From positions 1-34,150 of the forward strand of contig JARGFN010000006.1 of NCBI GenBank assembly GCA_029210665.1: 34,150 nt of DNA, in the 5' to 3' direction. Below the pieces are notes generated by a model, which searched no databases, had not been told where the DNA came from, and saw only the letters and a list, made by a program, of their open reading frames with translations. The DNA comes from Desulfobulbales bacterium (GTDB taxonomy: Bacteria > Desulfobacterota > Desulfobulbia > Desulfobulbales > JAGXFP01). The first letter of the stretch is position 1; the number at the start of each line of letters is the position of its first letter. Of the stretch, positions 15,383 through 24,545 are shown in pieces. Both the position numbers and the translations under genes were made by a program.

Positions 15383-17923
15383 ATGATTGATGCGTATCGA
15401 AAACATGTTCTGGCCCGCCAGGAGCAGGGATTGCCGCCGCTGCCTCTCGATGCGACGCAGGTCAAGGCCCTGATCAACCTGTTGAAATCTCCACCGGTCG
15501 GCGAGGAGGAAGCGCTTCTCGACCTGTTGATCAACCGGGTGCCGCCGGGGGTCGACGACGCGGCCAGGGTCAAGGCCGGGTTCCTGGGCGAGGTGGCCCG
15601 AGGCCGGGTGCGGGTTGCCGGGATCGCCCGTAAACATGCCGCTTTCCTGCTGGGCACCATGCGGGGCGGTTATAACATCCAGCCTTTGATCGAGCTGCTC
15701 GATGACGAGGAGACCGCCGCTCAGTCCGCCGAATCCCTCTCGCAAATTGTCTTGGTCTATGAGGCCTACAAAGAGGTCATGGCCAAGGCGGTTGATAATC
15801 CATGGGCGAAAAAAGTTGTTGACGCGTGGGCGGCGGCCGCATGGTTCACCGGTCGCGAGCCGCTGGCCGACAAGATCACCGCAACCGTCTTCAAGGTGGA
15901 CGGGGAAACCAATACCGATGATTTTTCACCCGCCTCGGAGGCGTGGAGCCGCCCCGACATCCCCCTGCACGCCAAGGCCATGCTGGCCGGGAAGATGGAG
16001 GGCGGTCTCGACAAGATTGCCGAGTTGAAGGGCAAGGGGCACCCCGTCGCCTTTGTCGGCGATGTGGTTGGTACCGGCTCGTCCCGTAAATCGGCGATCA
16101 ATTCGGTCCTTTGGCATATCGGTTTCGATATTCCCCATGTGCCGAACAAACGGCAGGGCGGAGTAATTCTGGGCGGCAAGATCGCCCCGATTTTTTTTAA
16201 TACCGCCGAGGATTCCGGCGCCCTGCCCATCGAGTGCGACGTCTCAAAATTGAAGATGGGCGATGTCGTTCACATCCACCCCTATGATGGGAAAATAGTT
16301 GACGACGAAGGCCGCGAGATCGTCTCCTTTGCCTTGCGGCCCTCAACCCTGCCGGACGAAGTCAAGGCCGGAGGGCGGATTCCGTTGATCATCGGCCGGG
16401 CCTTGACCTCCCGGGTTCGGGAAGAACTGGGCCTGCCGCCCAGCGAGGTCTTCCGGCAACCGATTCAGCCCCTCGATACCGGCAAGGGTTATACCCTGGC
16501 CCAGAAAATTGTCGGCCGGGCCTGCGGGGTTGAAGGGGTGCGGCCAAATGCCTACTGCGAGCCGAAGATGACCACGGTCGGTTCCCAGGATACCACCGGT
16601 CCGATGACCCGGGACGAACTGAAGGAACTGGCCTGTCTGGAATTCGGCTGCGATCTGGTCCTCCAGAGTTTCTGCCATACCGCCGCCTACCCGAAGCCGG
16701 TCGACGTCAAGATGCATAAGGAGCTGCCGGGATTTTTCGAGGAGCGGCACGGGGTGGCGCTGCGGCCCCGGGACGGGGTTTTCCATTCCTGGCTGAACCG
16801 TTTCGTGCTGCCCGATACGGTTGGTACCGGCGGTGACTCCCATACCCGCTTCCCGATCGGTTTAAGCTTTCCGGCCGGCTCAGGCCTGGTCGCCTTTGCC
16901 GCCACCATGGGCTTCATGCCTCTTGACATGCCGGAGTCCGTTCTGGTCCGCTTCAAGGGCGAGTTGCAGCCCGGCATCACCCTGCGCGATCTGGTCAATG
17001 CCATCCCCTATACCGCCATCCAAAAGGGGCTGTTGACCGTCGGCAAGGAGACCAAGCAAAACGTCTTTTCCGGCCGTATTCTCGAGATCGAGGGAATGCC
17101 GGATCTGCGGGCCGAACAGGCCTTCGAACTGACCGATGCCACCGCCGAGCGGTCGGCTGCGGCCGGTACCGTCCGTCTCAACAGGGAGCCGGTCATTGAA
17201 TTTGTCCGTTCCAACGCGGCCCTCCTGAAATGGATGATTGAAGACGGTTACGGCGACGCGGATACGATCGGAAAGCGGATCGAGGCCATGGAGGCGTGGC
17301 TCGCCGATCCGCAACTTCTTGAGGCCGATCCCGATGCCGAATACGCCGAGGTTATCGAGGTGGACCTGAACGAGATCACCGAACCGATCCTGGCCTGCCC
17401 CAACGATCCGGATGATGTCAAGCTCCTCTCCGAGGTGGCGGGGACCAAGGTCGACGAGGTCTTTATCGGTTCCTGCATGACCAATATCGGGCATTACCGG
17501 GCCGCCGCCAGACTGTTGGACGGTTTCGGCTTCGTACCCTGTCGGCTCTGGATCGCGCCGCCGACCAAAATGGATGAGCGGCAATTGGTCGAGGAGGGGA
17601 TCTATTCAATTTACGGCAAGGCCGGCGCCCGCACCGAGGTGCCCGGCTGTTCGCTCTGCATGGGCAATCAGGCCAGGGTTGCCGACGGGGCCACGGTGGT
17701 ATCCACCTCGACCCGCAACTTCCCGAACCGAATGGGCAACGACACCAGCGTTTTCCTGTCCTCCGCGGAACTGGCGGCGATCACCGCCAAGCTGGGCAGA
17801 CTGCCGAGCGTCGAGGCGTATCGGGAGCAGGTCCGGATCCTGGCAGGGGATGAGAGGGAAATCTACTCCTACCTTAACTTTGACCGGCTCAGTGACTACC
17901 GCGGCAGGGATTCAGGTGATTAG
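15383..17923 (+). CDS. acnB: Aconitate hydratase B (bifunctional aconitase / 2-methylisocitrate dehydratase type)
   Basis: AcnB interconverts citrate and isocitrate through cis-aconitate in the TCA cycle; family members can also act on 2-methylisocitrate. At 846 residues it is close to the E. coli AcnB length. The start is ATG 15383 with GAGG seven bases upstream, and [22 protein letters not shown]-type wording matches the AcnB N-terminus, where the HEAT-like domain lies. Swivel-domain signatures include [17 protein letters not shown]. The [4Fe-4S] ligands are Cys698 ([11 protein letters not shown]), Cys756 and Cys759 ([10 protein letters not shown]). The catalytic-region motif GGDSHTRFP is also present. 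A strong terminator follows at 17951-17993, so it is probably transcribed alone from the divergent region. Confidence 0.97.
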   Translation: MIDAYRKHVLARQEQGLPPLPLDATQVKALINLLKSPPVGEEEALLDLLINRVPPGVDDAARVKAGFLGEVARGRVRVAGIARKHAAFLLGTMRGGYNIQPLIELLDDEETAAQSAESLSQIVLVYEAYKEVMAKAVDNPWAKKVVDAWAAAAWFTGREPLADKITATVFKVDGETNTDDFSPASEAWSRPDIPLHAKAMLAGKMEGGLDKIAELKGKGHPVAFVGDVVGTGSSRKSAINSVLWHIGFDIPHVPNKRQGGVILGGKIAPIFFNTAEDSGALPIECDVSKLKMGDVVHIHPYDGKIVDDEGREIVSFALRPSTLPDEVKAGGRIPLIIGRALTSRVREELGLPPSEVFRQPIQPLDTGKGYTLAQKIVGRACGVEGVRPNAYCEPKMTTVGSQDTTGPMTRDELKELACLEFGCDLVLQSFCHTAAYPKPVDVKMHKELPGFFEERHGVALRPRDGVFHSWLNRFVLPDTVGTGGDSHTRFPIGLSFPAGSGLVAFAATMGFMPLDMPESVLVRFKGELQPGITLRDLVNAIPYTAIQKGLLTVGKETKQNVFSGRILEIEGMPDLRAEQAFELTDATAERSAAAGTVRLNREPVIEFVRSNAALLKWMIEDGYGDADTIGKRIEAMEAWLADPQLLEADPDAEYAEVIEVDLNEITEPILACPNDPDDVKLLSEVAGTKVDEVFIGSCMTNIGHYRAAARLLDGFGFVPCRLWIAPPTKMDERQLVEEGIYSIYGKAGARTEVPGCSLCMGNQARVADGATVVSTSTRNFPNRMGNDTSVFLSSAELAAITAKLGRLPSVEAYREQVRILAGDEREIYSYLNFDRLSDYRGRDSGD

Positions 17924-17950
17924 CAATCGGGTGCCGACCGGATCCAGCCG

Positions 17951-17993
17951 ACAACAACGGCCGCTCCTCTTCGGGGCGGCCGTTGTTGTTTTT
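17951..17993 (+). terminator. Rho-independent terminator after acnB
   Basis: ACAACAACGGCCGC (17951-17964) pairs perfectly with GCGGCCGTTGTTGT (17976-17989) across an 11-base loop, followed by a run of T to 17993. It lies 27 bases after the acnB stop codon. Confidence 0.92.
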
Positions 17994-18104
17994 GCGTAAA
18001 CAAAAGGTCACTGAACCGATAAAGCGAACCAGGATAATTTTTTTTCGATTGGGCGTTGGCGCGAAAGCGCCGGAATGTGATAATCTTGAGATGCTGATAA
18101 AGCA

Positions 18105-18134
18105 AAATTCCCCACGAGGACGTCACGGATTCAG
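18105..18134 (+). repeat. Solo right end of the MITE-like family
   Basis: The bases AAATTCCCCACGAGGACGTC followed by ACGGATTCAG match the right terminus of copies A and B (CCACGAAGCCGTCACGGATTCAGG) with a few changes. No left end is found nearby, so it looks like a decayed remnant. It sits 18 bases upstream of the cupredoxin-like gene start, just before its ribosome site. Confidence 0.6.
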
Positions 18135-18152
18135 CTTTATAAGGAGGCTCTC

Positions 18153-18599
18153 ATGAACTGTCATAAATGGACAATCCCGCTCGTGCTTCTTGCCCTTTTT
18201 TGCCTTCCGCCCCTGCTCGCAACCAGTGGTGAAGCGGCGGAAAGGCCGGCCGGCGGTGAGGGAAAACGGGTGGTCGCCGAGGTCGGGGAGGACGGGATTC
18301 AGCGGGTGGAGGTCGTCGGCGGCGAATATTACTTTGAGCCGAACCATATCGTGGTGCGGGTGAATAAACCGGTGGAACTTCTCGTCCGGAAGAGCGGGGG
18401 CTTTATTCCCCACAATATCATCGTCAAGGCCCCGGAAGCCGGGATTGATTTCAATGTCGGCATGGAAGGTGAGTTCAAGCCGATCCGCTTCACCCCGAGC
18501 AAAACCGGCGAGTACGAAATGTCCTGCGACAAGTCTTTCCTGTGGTTTGAGAGCCATCGGGAAAAGGGCATGAAAGGGATAATCGAGGTAGTGGAATAA
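18153..18599 (+). CDS. Exported cupredoxin-like protein
   Basis: A 148-residue protein with a Sec-type signal peptide (hydrophobic 9-23, cleavage probably after the Ala-Ala near residue 29). A single beta-rich domain follows. Candidate type-1 copper ligands are His87 (FIPHNI), Cys125 (MSCDKS), His135 and Met140 (SHREKGM), in the correct His...Cys-x-His-x-Met order. The Cys-His spacing (nine residues between) is wider than in plastocyanin and similar to the total span in CuA-type domains. AAGGAGG precedes ATG 18153. It probably works in the periplasm as an electron carrier or copper-binding protein. The membrane protein gene starts 13 bases downstream, suggesting a pair. Copper binding is inferred from residue pattern only. 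Confidence 0.78.
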   Translation: MNCHKWTIPLVLLALFCLPPLLATSGEAAERPAGGEGKRVVAEVGEDGIQRVEVVGGEYYFEPNHIVVRVNKPVELLVRKSGGFIPHNIIVKAPEAGIDFNVGMEGEFKPIRFTPSKTGEYEMSCDKSFLWFESHREKGMKGIIEVVE

Positions 18600-18612
18600 T
18601 GCCGGGGGCGCC

Positions 18613-19059
18613 ATGGAATATCCGTTAATCAGCAAGGAACTTCTGCCCCCGCTCCGGCTGGGACACGGCCTTTTTAACTTTGCGGTCGCGCTGCTGTTCT
18701 TCTACTCGGCCCGTTTCGGCCTGATGATCCGGCAAGCCCGGCACCAGGGGGCGGCACGGCCGGCCGTCGCGATCAGACGCCACCGCAAACTGGGGCCGAT
18801 TCTTGCCGTGCTCGGCGCGCTGGGCTTTGGCGTCGGGCTGATCCTGGTTCTGCTCGACACCGGTAATATTCTGCAATATCCCGTCCATCTGTCGGTCGGG
18901 GTCATTATTGTCGCCCTGCTGCTTACCACCTTTCTGGTTTCCCGGAAGATTACCGGTACCGGGGCGAGTCCCTTGCGCCGGATCCATTTTCTGCTCGGGC
19001 TTGCCATCCTTTCGCTCTATGTGGTCCAGATCCTTCTCGGTCTCGGGGTGTTGCTCTAA
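18613..19059 (+). CDS. Four-helix membrane protein with conserved-position histidines (DUF4079/cytochrome b561-like)
   Basis: A 148-residue integral membrane protein with four predicted helices (about 17-37, 60-81, 92-110, 123-147). Four histidines lie at or near helix ends: His18 (RLGHGLF), His57 (RRHRKLGP), His92 (PVHLSVG) and His125 (RRIHFLLG). This is the pattern of small four-helix b-type cytochromes and of DUF4079 proteins. Heme ligation is inference. GGGGGCG lies ahead of ATG 18613. Being next to an exported cupredoxin-like gene suggests the two form a periplasm-facing electron transfer or metal pair. No partner such as a molybdoenzyme is seen here. Confidence 0.7.
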   Translation: MEYPLISKELLPPLRLGHGLFNFAVALLFFYSARFGLMIRQARHQGAARPAVAIRRHRKLGPILAVLGALGFGVGLILVLLDTGNILQYPVHLSVGVIIVALLLTTFLVSRKITGTGASPLRRIHFLLGLAILSLYVVQILLGLGVLL

Positions 19060-19197
19060 TCAGTTTGGTGAATTTTGCGAGGCATATTCCAACCTATAAA
19101 AGTTGCACTTCACTTTTGAATCCGCCTTTGAAAAAGTCGGGGACGAAAGACTGATTATCGCGCTTAACACGAGTGGCGGTATGACGGTATAAACAAC

Positions 19198-19238
19198 AAA
19201 AGCGCGGCCGGGATTGATCTCCGACCGCGCTTTTGTTT
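19198..19238. terminator. Bidirectional terminator between the membrane protein gene and nifJ/por
   Basis: AAAAGCGCGG (19198-19207) pairs with CCGCGCTTTT (19225-19234), extended inward by CGG/CCG with one mismatch. T-runs follow on the + strand (TTTTGTTTTG) and A-runs precede it, so it can serve both convergent genes. The rest of the gap 19060-19285 shows no supported gene. Confidence 0.88.
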
Positions 19239-19285
19239 TGCCGCGCTTCTCCCGCAATTGCCGGAGAAGCGATTATTATTAGTAC

Positions 19286-22200
19286 TTACTTCTTCTTGGC
19301 GGCTTTCTTGCCTCCGCAGCTGCCGCCCTTGCAAGGTTCCAGGGCGGCGGCCCGGCCTTCAAGGAAGCGCCAGCCCCGGTCGACGTCCTTCTGGCTCAGC
19401 GCCATCAGTTCGTCGGCGTGCTCGGGATTCATCATCTTCAGCATCCGGTAGCGGTTCTCGTTCAGGGCGTATTCGGCAAACGGAATCGACGGCGCCTTGG
19501 AGTCGATGTGCAGCGGATTCTTGCCCTCGTCTTCAAGGGTGGGATTGTAGCGGTACAGGGGCCAGTGGCCGCAGTTTACTGCCAGCTTCTGCTGCTCCAG
19601 GCCGTCGGCCAGGTTGAAGCCCTGGTTGATGCAGTGCGAGTAGGCGATGATCAGGGACGGCCCGTCGTAGGCCTCGGCCTCGGCCATCGCCTTGACCACC
19701 TGGCCGGGGTTGGCGCCCAGGGCGACTTTCGCCACATAGACGTTGCCGTAGGTCGAGAAGATCATGCCGATATCCTTTTTGGGCATCTTCTTGCCGCCGG
19801 CGGCGAACTGGGCGGTGGCCGCCCGGGGGGTCGATTTGGACATCTGCCCGCCGGTATTGGAATAGACCTCGGTGTCGAGGATCATGACGTTGACGTTCTC
19901 GCCGGAGGCCAGGACGTGGTCGAGACCGCCATAGCCGATATCGTAGGCCCAGCCGTCGCCGCCGACGATCCAGACCGACTTCTTGACCAGATAGTCAGCC
20001 AGGGAAATGAGCCGTCTGGCAACGGCGCTGCTGCTGCCGGCGAGCTTTTCTTTCAGGTCGGCGACGCGGTCCCGTTGGGACTCGATCTCATCCTGGCTGG
20101 TCTGGGAGGCGCTGGTCAGCTCACCGGCGACCTTTTTAGTGATCAGTTTCTCGGCCACGGCTTCTTCGAGCAACTCGACCGCCTGGGAGGCCATTTTGTT
20201 GACGGTATTGCGCATGCCGAGACCGAATTCGGCGTTGTCCTCGAACAGGGAGTTGGACCAGATCGGGCCGCGTCCGTCAGCCCGCTTGGCGTAAGGGGTG
20301 GTCGGCAGGTTGCCGCCGTAGATCGAGGAACAGCCGGTGGCGTTGGCGATCATCATCCGGTCGCCGAACAGCTGGGTGGCCAGTTTGATGTACGGGGTTT
20401 CCCCGCAGCCGCCGCAGGCCCCGGAGAACTCGAACAGGGGCCGGATCAGCTGGCTGCCCTTGATCGTCGAAGGATCGATTTCCTTGTTGTCCATTTCGGG
20501 CAGATCCAGAAAATAGCGGACGTTTTCCGCTTCCTGCTTGCGGACCTTGTCGTTATTGTCGATCATCCTGAGGGCCTTGGTCTTGGCGGGACAGACGTTG
20601 ACGCAAAGGGTGCAGCCGGTGCAGTCCTCGGTGAAAACCTGCAGAACCATCTGCCGGCCGGCGAACTGCTTGCCGACGGCCTTGATCTTCTTGAGGCTCT
20701 TTGGGGACTTTTTCAGATCACCATCCTTGACGATCTTCATCCGGATGGTGCCGTGGGGGCAGACCAGAGAGCAGCGCCCGCACTGGATGCAGTTCTCCGG
20801 CAGCCACTCGGGGACATGTACGGCGATATTGCGTTTTTCGTACTGGGTGGTACCGGTCGGCCAGGTACCGTCGTCGGGCATCTGGGAGACCGTGATCTCG
20901 TCGCCCTTGCCCTCGATCATCTTGGCGGTGACCTCTTTAACGAAGTCGGGGGCGTAGTCCGGGACGACCGGCGGTCTCTGATGGCCGCCGGTGGATTTGG
21001 GCACCTTGACTTCGACGATGTTGTTGACCGCCGCGTCAACCGCGTCGTAGTTCATGTTGACGACCTTGTCGCCTTTCTTGCCGTAGGTCTTCTTGATCGC
21101 ATCCTTGATCGCCTTGATCGCCTCTTTCTTGGTGAGGATGCCGGAGATCAGGAAGAAGGCGGTCTGCATGATCATGTTGATCCGGGCGCCAAGGCCCAGG
21201 GCCTCTGCCAGCGTGATCGCGTCGATGATGTAGAACTTGGCCTCCTTCTCGATCAGGTCCTGCTGGACCGAGGAGGGCAGTTCTTTCCAGACCTGGTTCT
21301 TGTTGAAGGTGGTGGTCAGCAGAAAGGTGCCGCCTTCCTCCAGGTTGGCAAGCATGTCGTACTTGTCGAGGAAGGTGAAGTTGTGGCAGGCGATGAAGTT
21401 CGCCTTGCTGATCAGGTAGGGAGCGACTACCTGGTTCTTGCCGAAGCGCAGATGGCTGGTGGTGATCGAGCCGGACTTCTTGGAATCGTAAACGAAGTAG
21501 CCCTGGGCGCTGTTGTCGGTTTCGGTGCCGATGATCTTGATGGTGTTCTTGTTGGCGCCGACGGTGCCGTCGGAACCGAGACCGTAGAACATGGCCCGGT
21601 AGACGTCGTCGCCCTCGATGTTGAAGGACTTGTCGTAATCGAGGCTGGTGAAGGCCACGTCATCCTTGGGGCCGACGCAGAAGTGGTTTTTCGGAGCCCA
21701 GGCGGCCATGTTGTCGAAAACGGCCTTGATCATCGCCGGAGTAAACTCAGCGGAACCGAGGCCGTAGCGGCCGGAAAGGATCATGGGCTGGCGGTTGATG
21801 CAGGAGCACTCGACCGCTTCGCCGACGGCGGCGCGCACGTCGAGATAGAGGGGCTCGCCGGGGGCGCCGGACTCTTTGGTGCGGTCGAGAACCGTGATTT
21901 TCTTGACCGTACCGGGCAGGGCGTTGACCATCGCCTTCGTATCGAACGGTCTGAAAAGGCGGACGATGACCAGGCCGATTTTCCGGCCCTGGGAGATCAG
22001 GTAGTCGATGGTGGCGACTACCGCTTCAGAGCCGGAACCCATCATCACGATGACTTCCTCGGCATCGGGGGAGCCGTGGTAATCGAAGAGGTGGTACTGG
22101 CGTCCGGTCAGTTCGGCGAATTTGTCCATGGTTTCCTGGACGATGCCCGGAATCGCGTCGTAGTACTTGTTGACGGTCTCGCGGCCGGTGAAGTAGACGT

Positions 22201-22867
22201 CGGGATTCTGGGCGGTGCCGCGCATCATCGGCCGGTCCGGGGAAAGGCCGCGCTCACGGTGGGCGAGGATCAGATCCTCGTCGACGATGGACCGCATATC
22301 GTCCTCGGTGAGCTGCTCGACCTTCTGGATCTCGTGGGAGGTCCGGAAGCCGTCGAAAAAATGCATGAAGGGAATCCGGCTTTTCAGGGTGGCCTGGGTG
22401 GAGATCAGGGCCATATCCTGGCATTCCTGGACGTTCTGGGAGCAGAGCATCGCCCAGCCGGTCTGACGGGCGGCCATGACATCGCTGTGGTCGCCGAAAA
22501 TCGACAAGCCCTGGTAGGCCAGGGAGCGGGCGGTAATATGAAAAACCGTCGGGGTCAGTTCGCCGGCGATCTTGTACATATTGGGGATCATCAGCAAAAG
22601 GCCCTGGGAGGCGGTAAAGGTCGTGCACAATGCGCCGGTGGTCAGCGAGCCGTGCAGGGAGCCGGCCACGCCGCCTTCCGACTGCATCTGGGTAACGGTC
22701 GGCACCGAACCCCAGAGGTTCTTCTGGCCGGCGGTCGCCTTGGCGTCGGCCTCGGCGGCCATGGGCGAGGAGGGGGTGATCGGATAGATGGTGATCACCT
22801 CGCTGGTTGAGTAGGCAACGTGGGTACAGGCCTGGTTGCCGTCGATGGTTACCATTTTTCGGGACAT
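19286..22867 (-). CDS. nifJ: Pyruvate:ferredoxin (flavodoxin) oxidoreductase, single-chain
   Basis: This enzyme oxidises pyruvate with CoA to acetyl-CoA and CO2 and reduces ferredoxin, a central reaction of anaerobes. The protein has 1193 residues, matching homodimeric PFOR. The start is ATG 22867 with AAGGAG upstream; the open frame reaches 22975 without support. Domains in order: pyrimidine/PP domain (YPITPSSPMAAEAD near 30), transketolase-C-like domain, EKR region, two [4Fe-4S] ferredoxin motifs (CIQCGRCSLVCP near 692, CTGCTLCVNVCP near 747), then the TPP-binding domain (GDGWAYDIGYGG near 975, DTEVYSNTGGQMSKSTP). The proximal-cluster cysteines are visible in GACGGCGETP, NATGCSS and YSHCINQG. 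The C-terminus ends in a short Cys/Gly/Lys-rich tail (CKGGSCGGKKAAKKK). The upstream gap 22868-23137 holds its promoter, which I cannot place. Confidence 0.97.
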   Translation of the reverse strand: MSRKMVTIDGNQACTHVAYSTSEVITIYPITPSSPMAAEADAKATAGQKNLWGSVPTVTQMQSEGGVAGSLHGSLTTGALCTTFTASQGLLLMIPNMYKIAGELTPTVFHITARSLAYQGLSIFGDHSDVMAARQTGWAMLCSQNVQECQDMALISTQATLKSRIPFMHFFDGFRTSHEIQKVEQLTEDDMRSIVDEDLILAHRERGLSPDRPMMRGTAQNPDVYFTGRETVNKYYDAIPGIVQETMDKFAELTGRQYHLFDYHGSPDAEEVIVMMGSGSEAVVATIDYLISQGRKIGLVIVRLFRPFDTKAMVNALPGTVKKITVLDRTKESGAPGEPLYLDVRAAVGEAVECSCINRQPMILSGRYGLGSAEFTPAMIKAVFDNMAAWAPKNHFCVGPKDDVAFTSLDYDKSFNIEGDDVYRAMFYGLGSDGTVGANKNTIKIIGTETDNSAQGYFVYDSKKSGSITTSHLRFGKNQVVAPYLISKANFIACHNFTFLDKYDMLANLEEGGTFLLTTTFNKNQVWKELPSSVQQDLIEKEAKFYIIDAITLAEALGLGARINMIMQTAFFLISGILTKKEAIKAIKDAIKKTYGKKGDKVVNMNYDAVDAAVNNIVEVKVPKSTGGHQRPPVVPDYAPDFVKEVTAKMIEGKGDEITVSQMPDDGTWPTGTTQYEKRNIAVHVPEWLPENCIQCGRCSLVCPHGTIRMKIVKDGDLKKSPKSLKKIKAVGKQFAGRQMVLQVFTEDCTGCTLCVNVCPAKTKALRMIDNNDKVRKQEAENVRYFLDLPEMDNKEIDPSTIKGSQLIRPLFEFSGACGGCGETPYIKLATQLFGDRMMIANATGCSSIYGGNLPTTPYAKRADGRGPIWSNSLFEDNAEFGLGMRNTVNKMASQAVELLEEAVAEKLITKKVAGELTSASQTSQDEIESQRDRVADLKEKLAGSSSAVARRLISLADYLVKKSVWIVGGDGWAYDIGYGGLDHVLASGENVNVMILDTEVYSNTGGQMSKSTPRAATAQFAAGGKKMPKKDIGMIFSTYGNVYVAKVALGANPGQVVKAMAEAEAYDGPSLIIAYSHCINQGFNLADGLEQQKLAVNCGHWPLYRYNPTLEDEGKNPLHIDSKAPSIPFAEYALNENRYRMLKMMNPEHADELMALSQKDVDRGWRFLEGRAAALEPCKGGSCGGKKAAKKK

Positions 22868-23031
22868 TTCTTTCTCCTTCTGGTGCTTGTTAACTGTTAA
22901 AGGTTTTATATCTTGAAATGCTAAATAATCGGTCCGGTGAAAACAGTAAAATAGGGCAGAGAGCAGAAAAGGCAAGGTGCTTAAATAAACAAATTACCCG
23001 AAACAGTTCAGAACATCAATACCATATGGGC

Positions 23032-23093
23032 AAAAAAAGCGACCGGGGAAGTTTACCCAGGACCGGCCGGCCGGGCCATTTTACCGGTCACGC
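23032..23093 (-). terminator. Probable terminator after the thioredoxin-fold gene
   Basis: Read on the minus strand, GCGTGACCGG (23093-23084) can pair with CCGGTCGC (23046-23039) with one bulge, followed by seven T (23038-23032). The loop region is itself GC-rich and self-complementary (GGCCGGCCGG). It lies 45 bases after the stop of the 23138 gene and would separate it from nifJ. Confidence 0.6.
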
Positions 23094-23137
23094 GGCAGGC
23101 CGCGCGGCGGCCGGACAGAACCATTTGCCCTTTCGGT

Positions 23138-23392
23138 CTAGGGATCGGCGCGATTGCCGTCAAGAAAGGAGACTATCGCTGCGTCCGACAGCATGAAACC
23201 GGCCAGAATCCGCGCCCCGCAACGGATGGCCGGGATCATCCGGATCCCTTCCTCCCAGGTCTGGAGCGGACTGGCGGCAACCTCGACCGTTTCAATGTGC
23301 AGACCGGGCCGGGCCGCCGCGATTTTTTTCAGAGTCAGACCGACCAGGGCGCAACGGGGGCAGAGGATTGATTTGTAAAAGACGATCTTCAT
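23138..23392 (-). CDS. Small thioredoxin/glutaredoxin-fold protein with CPRC motif
   Basis: An 84-residue protein with the start of a thioredoxin fold (KIVFYKSILCPRC), redox pair Cys11/Cys14, and a cis-proline candidate at Pro54 (RMIPAI). Glutaredoxin-like size and a CPRC active site suggest a dithiol oxidoreductase or a small cytosolic thiol carrier; the electron donor is unknown. Its ATG overlaps the folP stop as ATGA, so it is translationally coupled to folP and belongs to the same transcript. A functional link to folate synthesis is not implied by sequence. Confidence 0.8.
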   Translation of the reverse strand: MKIVFYKSILCPRCALVGLTLKKIAAARPGLHIETVEVAASPLQTWEEGIRMIPAIRCGARILAGFMLSDAAIVSFLDGNRADP

Positions 23393-24204
23393 GGGGCGGC
23401 CTCGATGGCGGCGGCAAGTTTAACGGCCTGGACCGTTTTGTCGACGTCGTGTACTCTGATGATATCGATATCTTTAAGGCAGCTCAGAGCGGCGATAATC
23501 GCAGTGGCCGTATCGCGGTCATCCGGATCCCGGTCCAGAATCGAGCCGATGAAGGCCTTGCGTGAGTGGCCCAGCAATACCGGGCATCCCAGGGCCCTGA
23601 ACCGGTCGAGATGTTTAAGGATGGAGAGGTTGTGGGCCGGGGTCTTGCCGAAGCCGATGCCGGGATCGACGATAATCCGCTCCTTCTTGAGGCCGTGGGC
23701 GACCGCCCATTCGATTCGCGCATGGAGAAAATCGGTGATCTCGCCGAGCAGGTCATGGTAGTCGGGGTTTTTCTGCATGTTGCCCGGCGTACCCTGCATG
23801 TGCATGAGAACCACGGAAGCGCCGGTTTGGCCGGCAAGTTCAACCATCGCCGATTCAAATCTTAAGGCGCTGATATCGTTTATAATATCCGCGCCGGCCT
23901 CAATGGCCTTGCGGGCCACGGCAACCTTGGTGGTGTCAACCGAGATCGGTATGGAAAATTCCTTGCGAATCGCCTGGATGGCAGGCAGGACCCTGGCGGT
24001 TTCCTCTTCGAGCGAAACGGCTTCGGCAAAGGGGCGGCTCGATTCGCCGCCGATATCGATAATGTCGGCCCCGTCCGCGACCATCTTCCCGACCTGGGCC
24101 AGGATGGCGGCCGTCGAGACAAATCGGCCGCCGTCGGAAAAGGAGTCGGGGGTGACGTTGAGGATGCCCATCACCCGGACGCGTTTGGCGAGCGAATCAT
24201 TCAT
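23389..24204 (-). CDS. folP: Dihydropteroate synthase
   Basis: FolP joins p-aminobenzoate to dihydropterin pyrophosphate to form dihydropteroate in folate synthesis. The protein has 271 residues from ATG 24204; the open frame upstream to 24348 runs into mobile element C and is not part of the gene. Family signatures: MGILNVTPDSFSDGG (pterin loop 1), DIGGESSRP, NDISAL, MHMQGTP, DPGIGFGKT and GHSRKAFIG. The RPFAEAVSLEEE variant replaces the more common RPGA. The ribosome site is weak (AGGAAG well upstream). In related genomes folP usually follows ftsH directly; here element C lies between them. The small thioredoxin-fold gene overlaps its end by 4 bases. Confidence 0.96.
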   Translation of the reverse strand: MNDSLAKRVRVMGILNVTPDSFSDGGRFVSTAAILAQVGKMVADGADIIDIGGESSRPFAEAVSLEEETARVLPAIQAIRKEFSIPISVDTTKVAVARKAIEAGADIINDISALRFESAMVELAGQTGASVVLMHMQGTPGNMQKNPDYHDLLGEITDFLHARIEWAVAHGLKKERIIVDPGIGFGKTPAHNLSILKHLDRFRALGCPVLLGHSRKAFIGSILDRDPDDRDTATAIIAALSCLKDIDIIRVHDVDKTVQAVKLAAAIEAAP

Positions 24205-24244
24205 GCGGAAAGGGTGGTCTTCCTGGTTAAGGCGGTAACAATAA

Positions 24245-24491
24245 CCTGAATCCGTGAGCGTTCGAGAACGGTGCAGATGCAAGGCGGCAACGATGTTGAT
24301 AATACTTCGGTATATCAAAAAGTTGCCAACGCGGCACCCCAAGGGCACTTCCTGCGGGGCGCAGATGCGCCGTTATCGGGCGCCCCCGCAGGGCGGCGAA
24401 TGAATTCCAGCTACCACGGATCACTGTCTATATTTTACGTAAAAACAAACATATATTGTGAATCAATGCCCTAAGCCGTCACGGATTCAGG
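24245..24491 (+). mobile_element. MITE-like element, copy C, with AATAA target duplication, between ftsH and folP
   Basis: A 247-bp element bounded by CCTGAATCCGTGA (24245-24257) and TCACGGATTCAGG (24479-24491), flanked by perfect AATAA repeats (24240-24244 and 24492-24496). The ends match copy B, while the central part is shortened and rearranged (the GGGCATAAGTTTCG segment is missing). It occupies most of the 341-base gap 24205-24545; the remaining bases show no gene. Confidence 0.9.
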
Positions 24492-24545
24492 AATAAGGAC
24501 ACCGTAGACTAACAAGCGCGGCCTGTCAAAACGATACTGGCGCCG

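Noticed and set aside
15200-15745. Upstream extension of the sensor frame
   Set aside because: It runs through the divergent promoter region and antisense to acnB. The sequence before the membrane segment looks like a mirror frame.
18001-18104. Possible small RNA or gene between the acnB terminator and the repeat remnant
   Set aside because: Only AT-rich stretches and no open frame, promoter or strong structure were seen.
19060-19257. 65-residue minus-strand frame in the gap before nifJ
   Set aside because: It overlaps the bidirectional terminator and has no ribosome site or recognisable domain.
19418-22810. 1130-residue open frame on the + strand
   Set aside because: Exact antisense of nifJ/por. 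The product has biased composition (Gly/Asp/Val/His-rich) and no domain, as expected for the mirror frame of a GC-rich gene.
24205-24348. Upstream extension of folP
   Set aside because: It lies partly in element C and encodes nothing conserved; dihydropteroate synthase begins near MNDSLAKRVRVMGILN.
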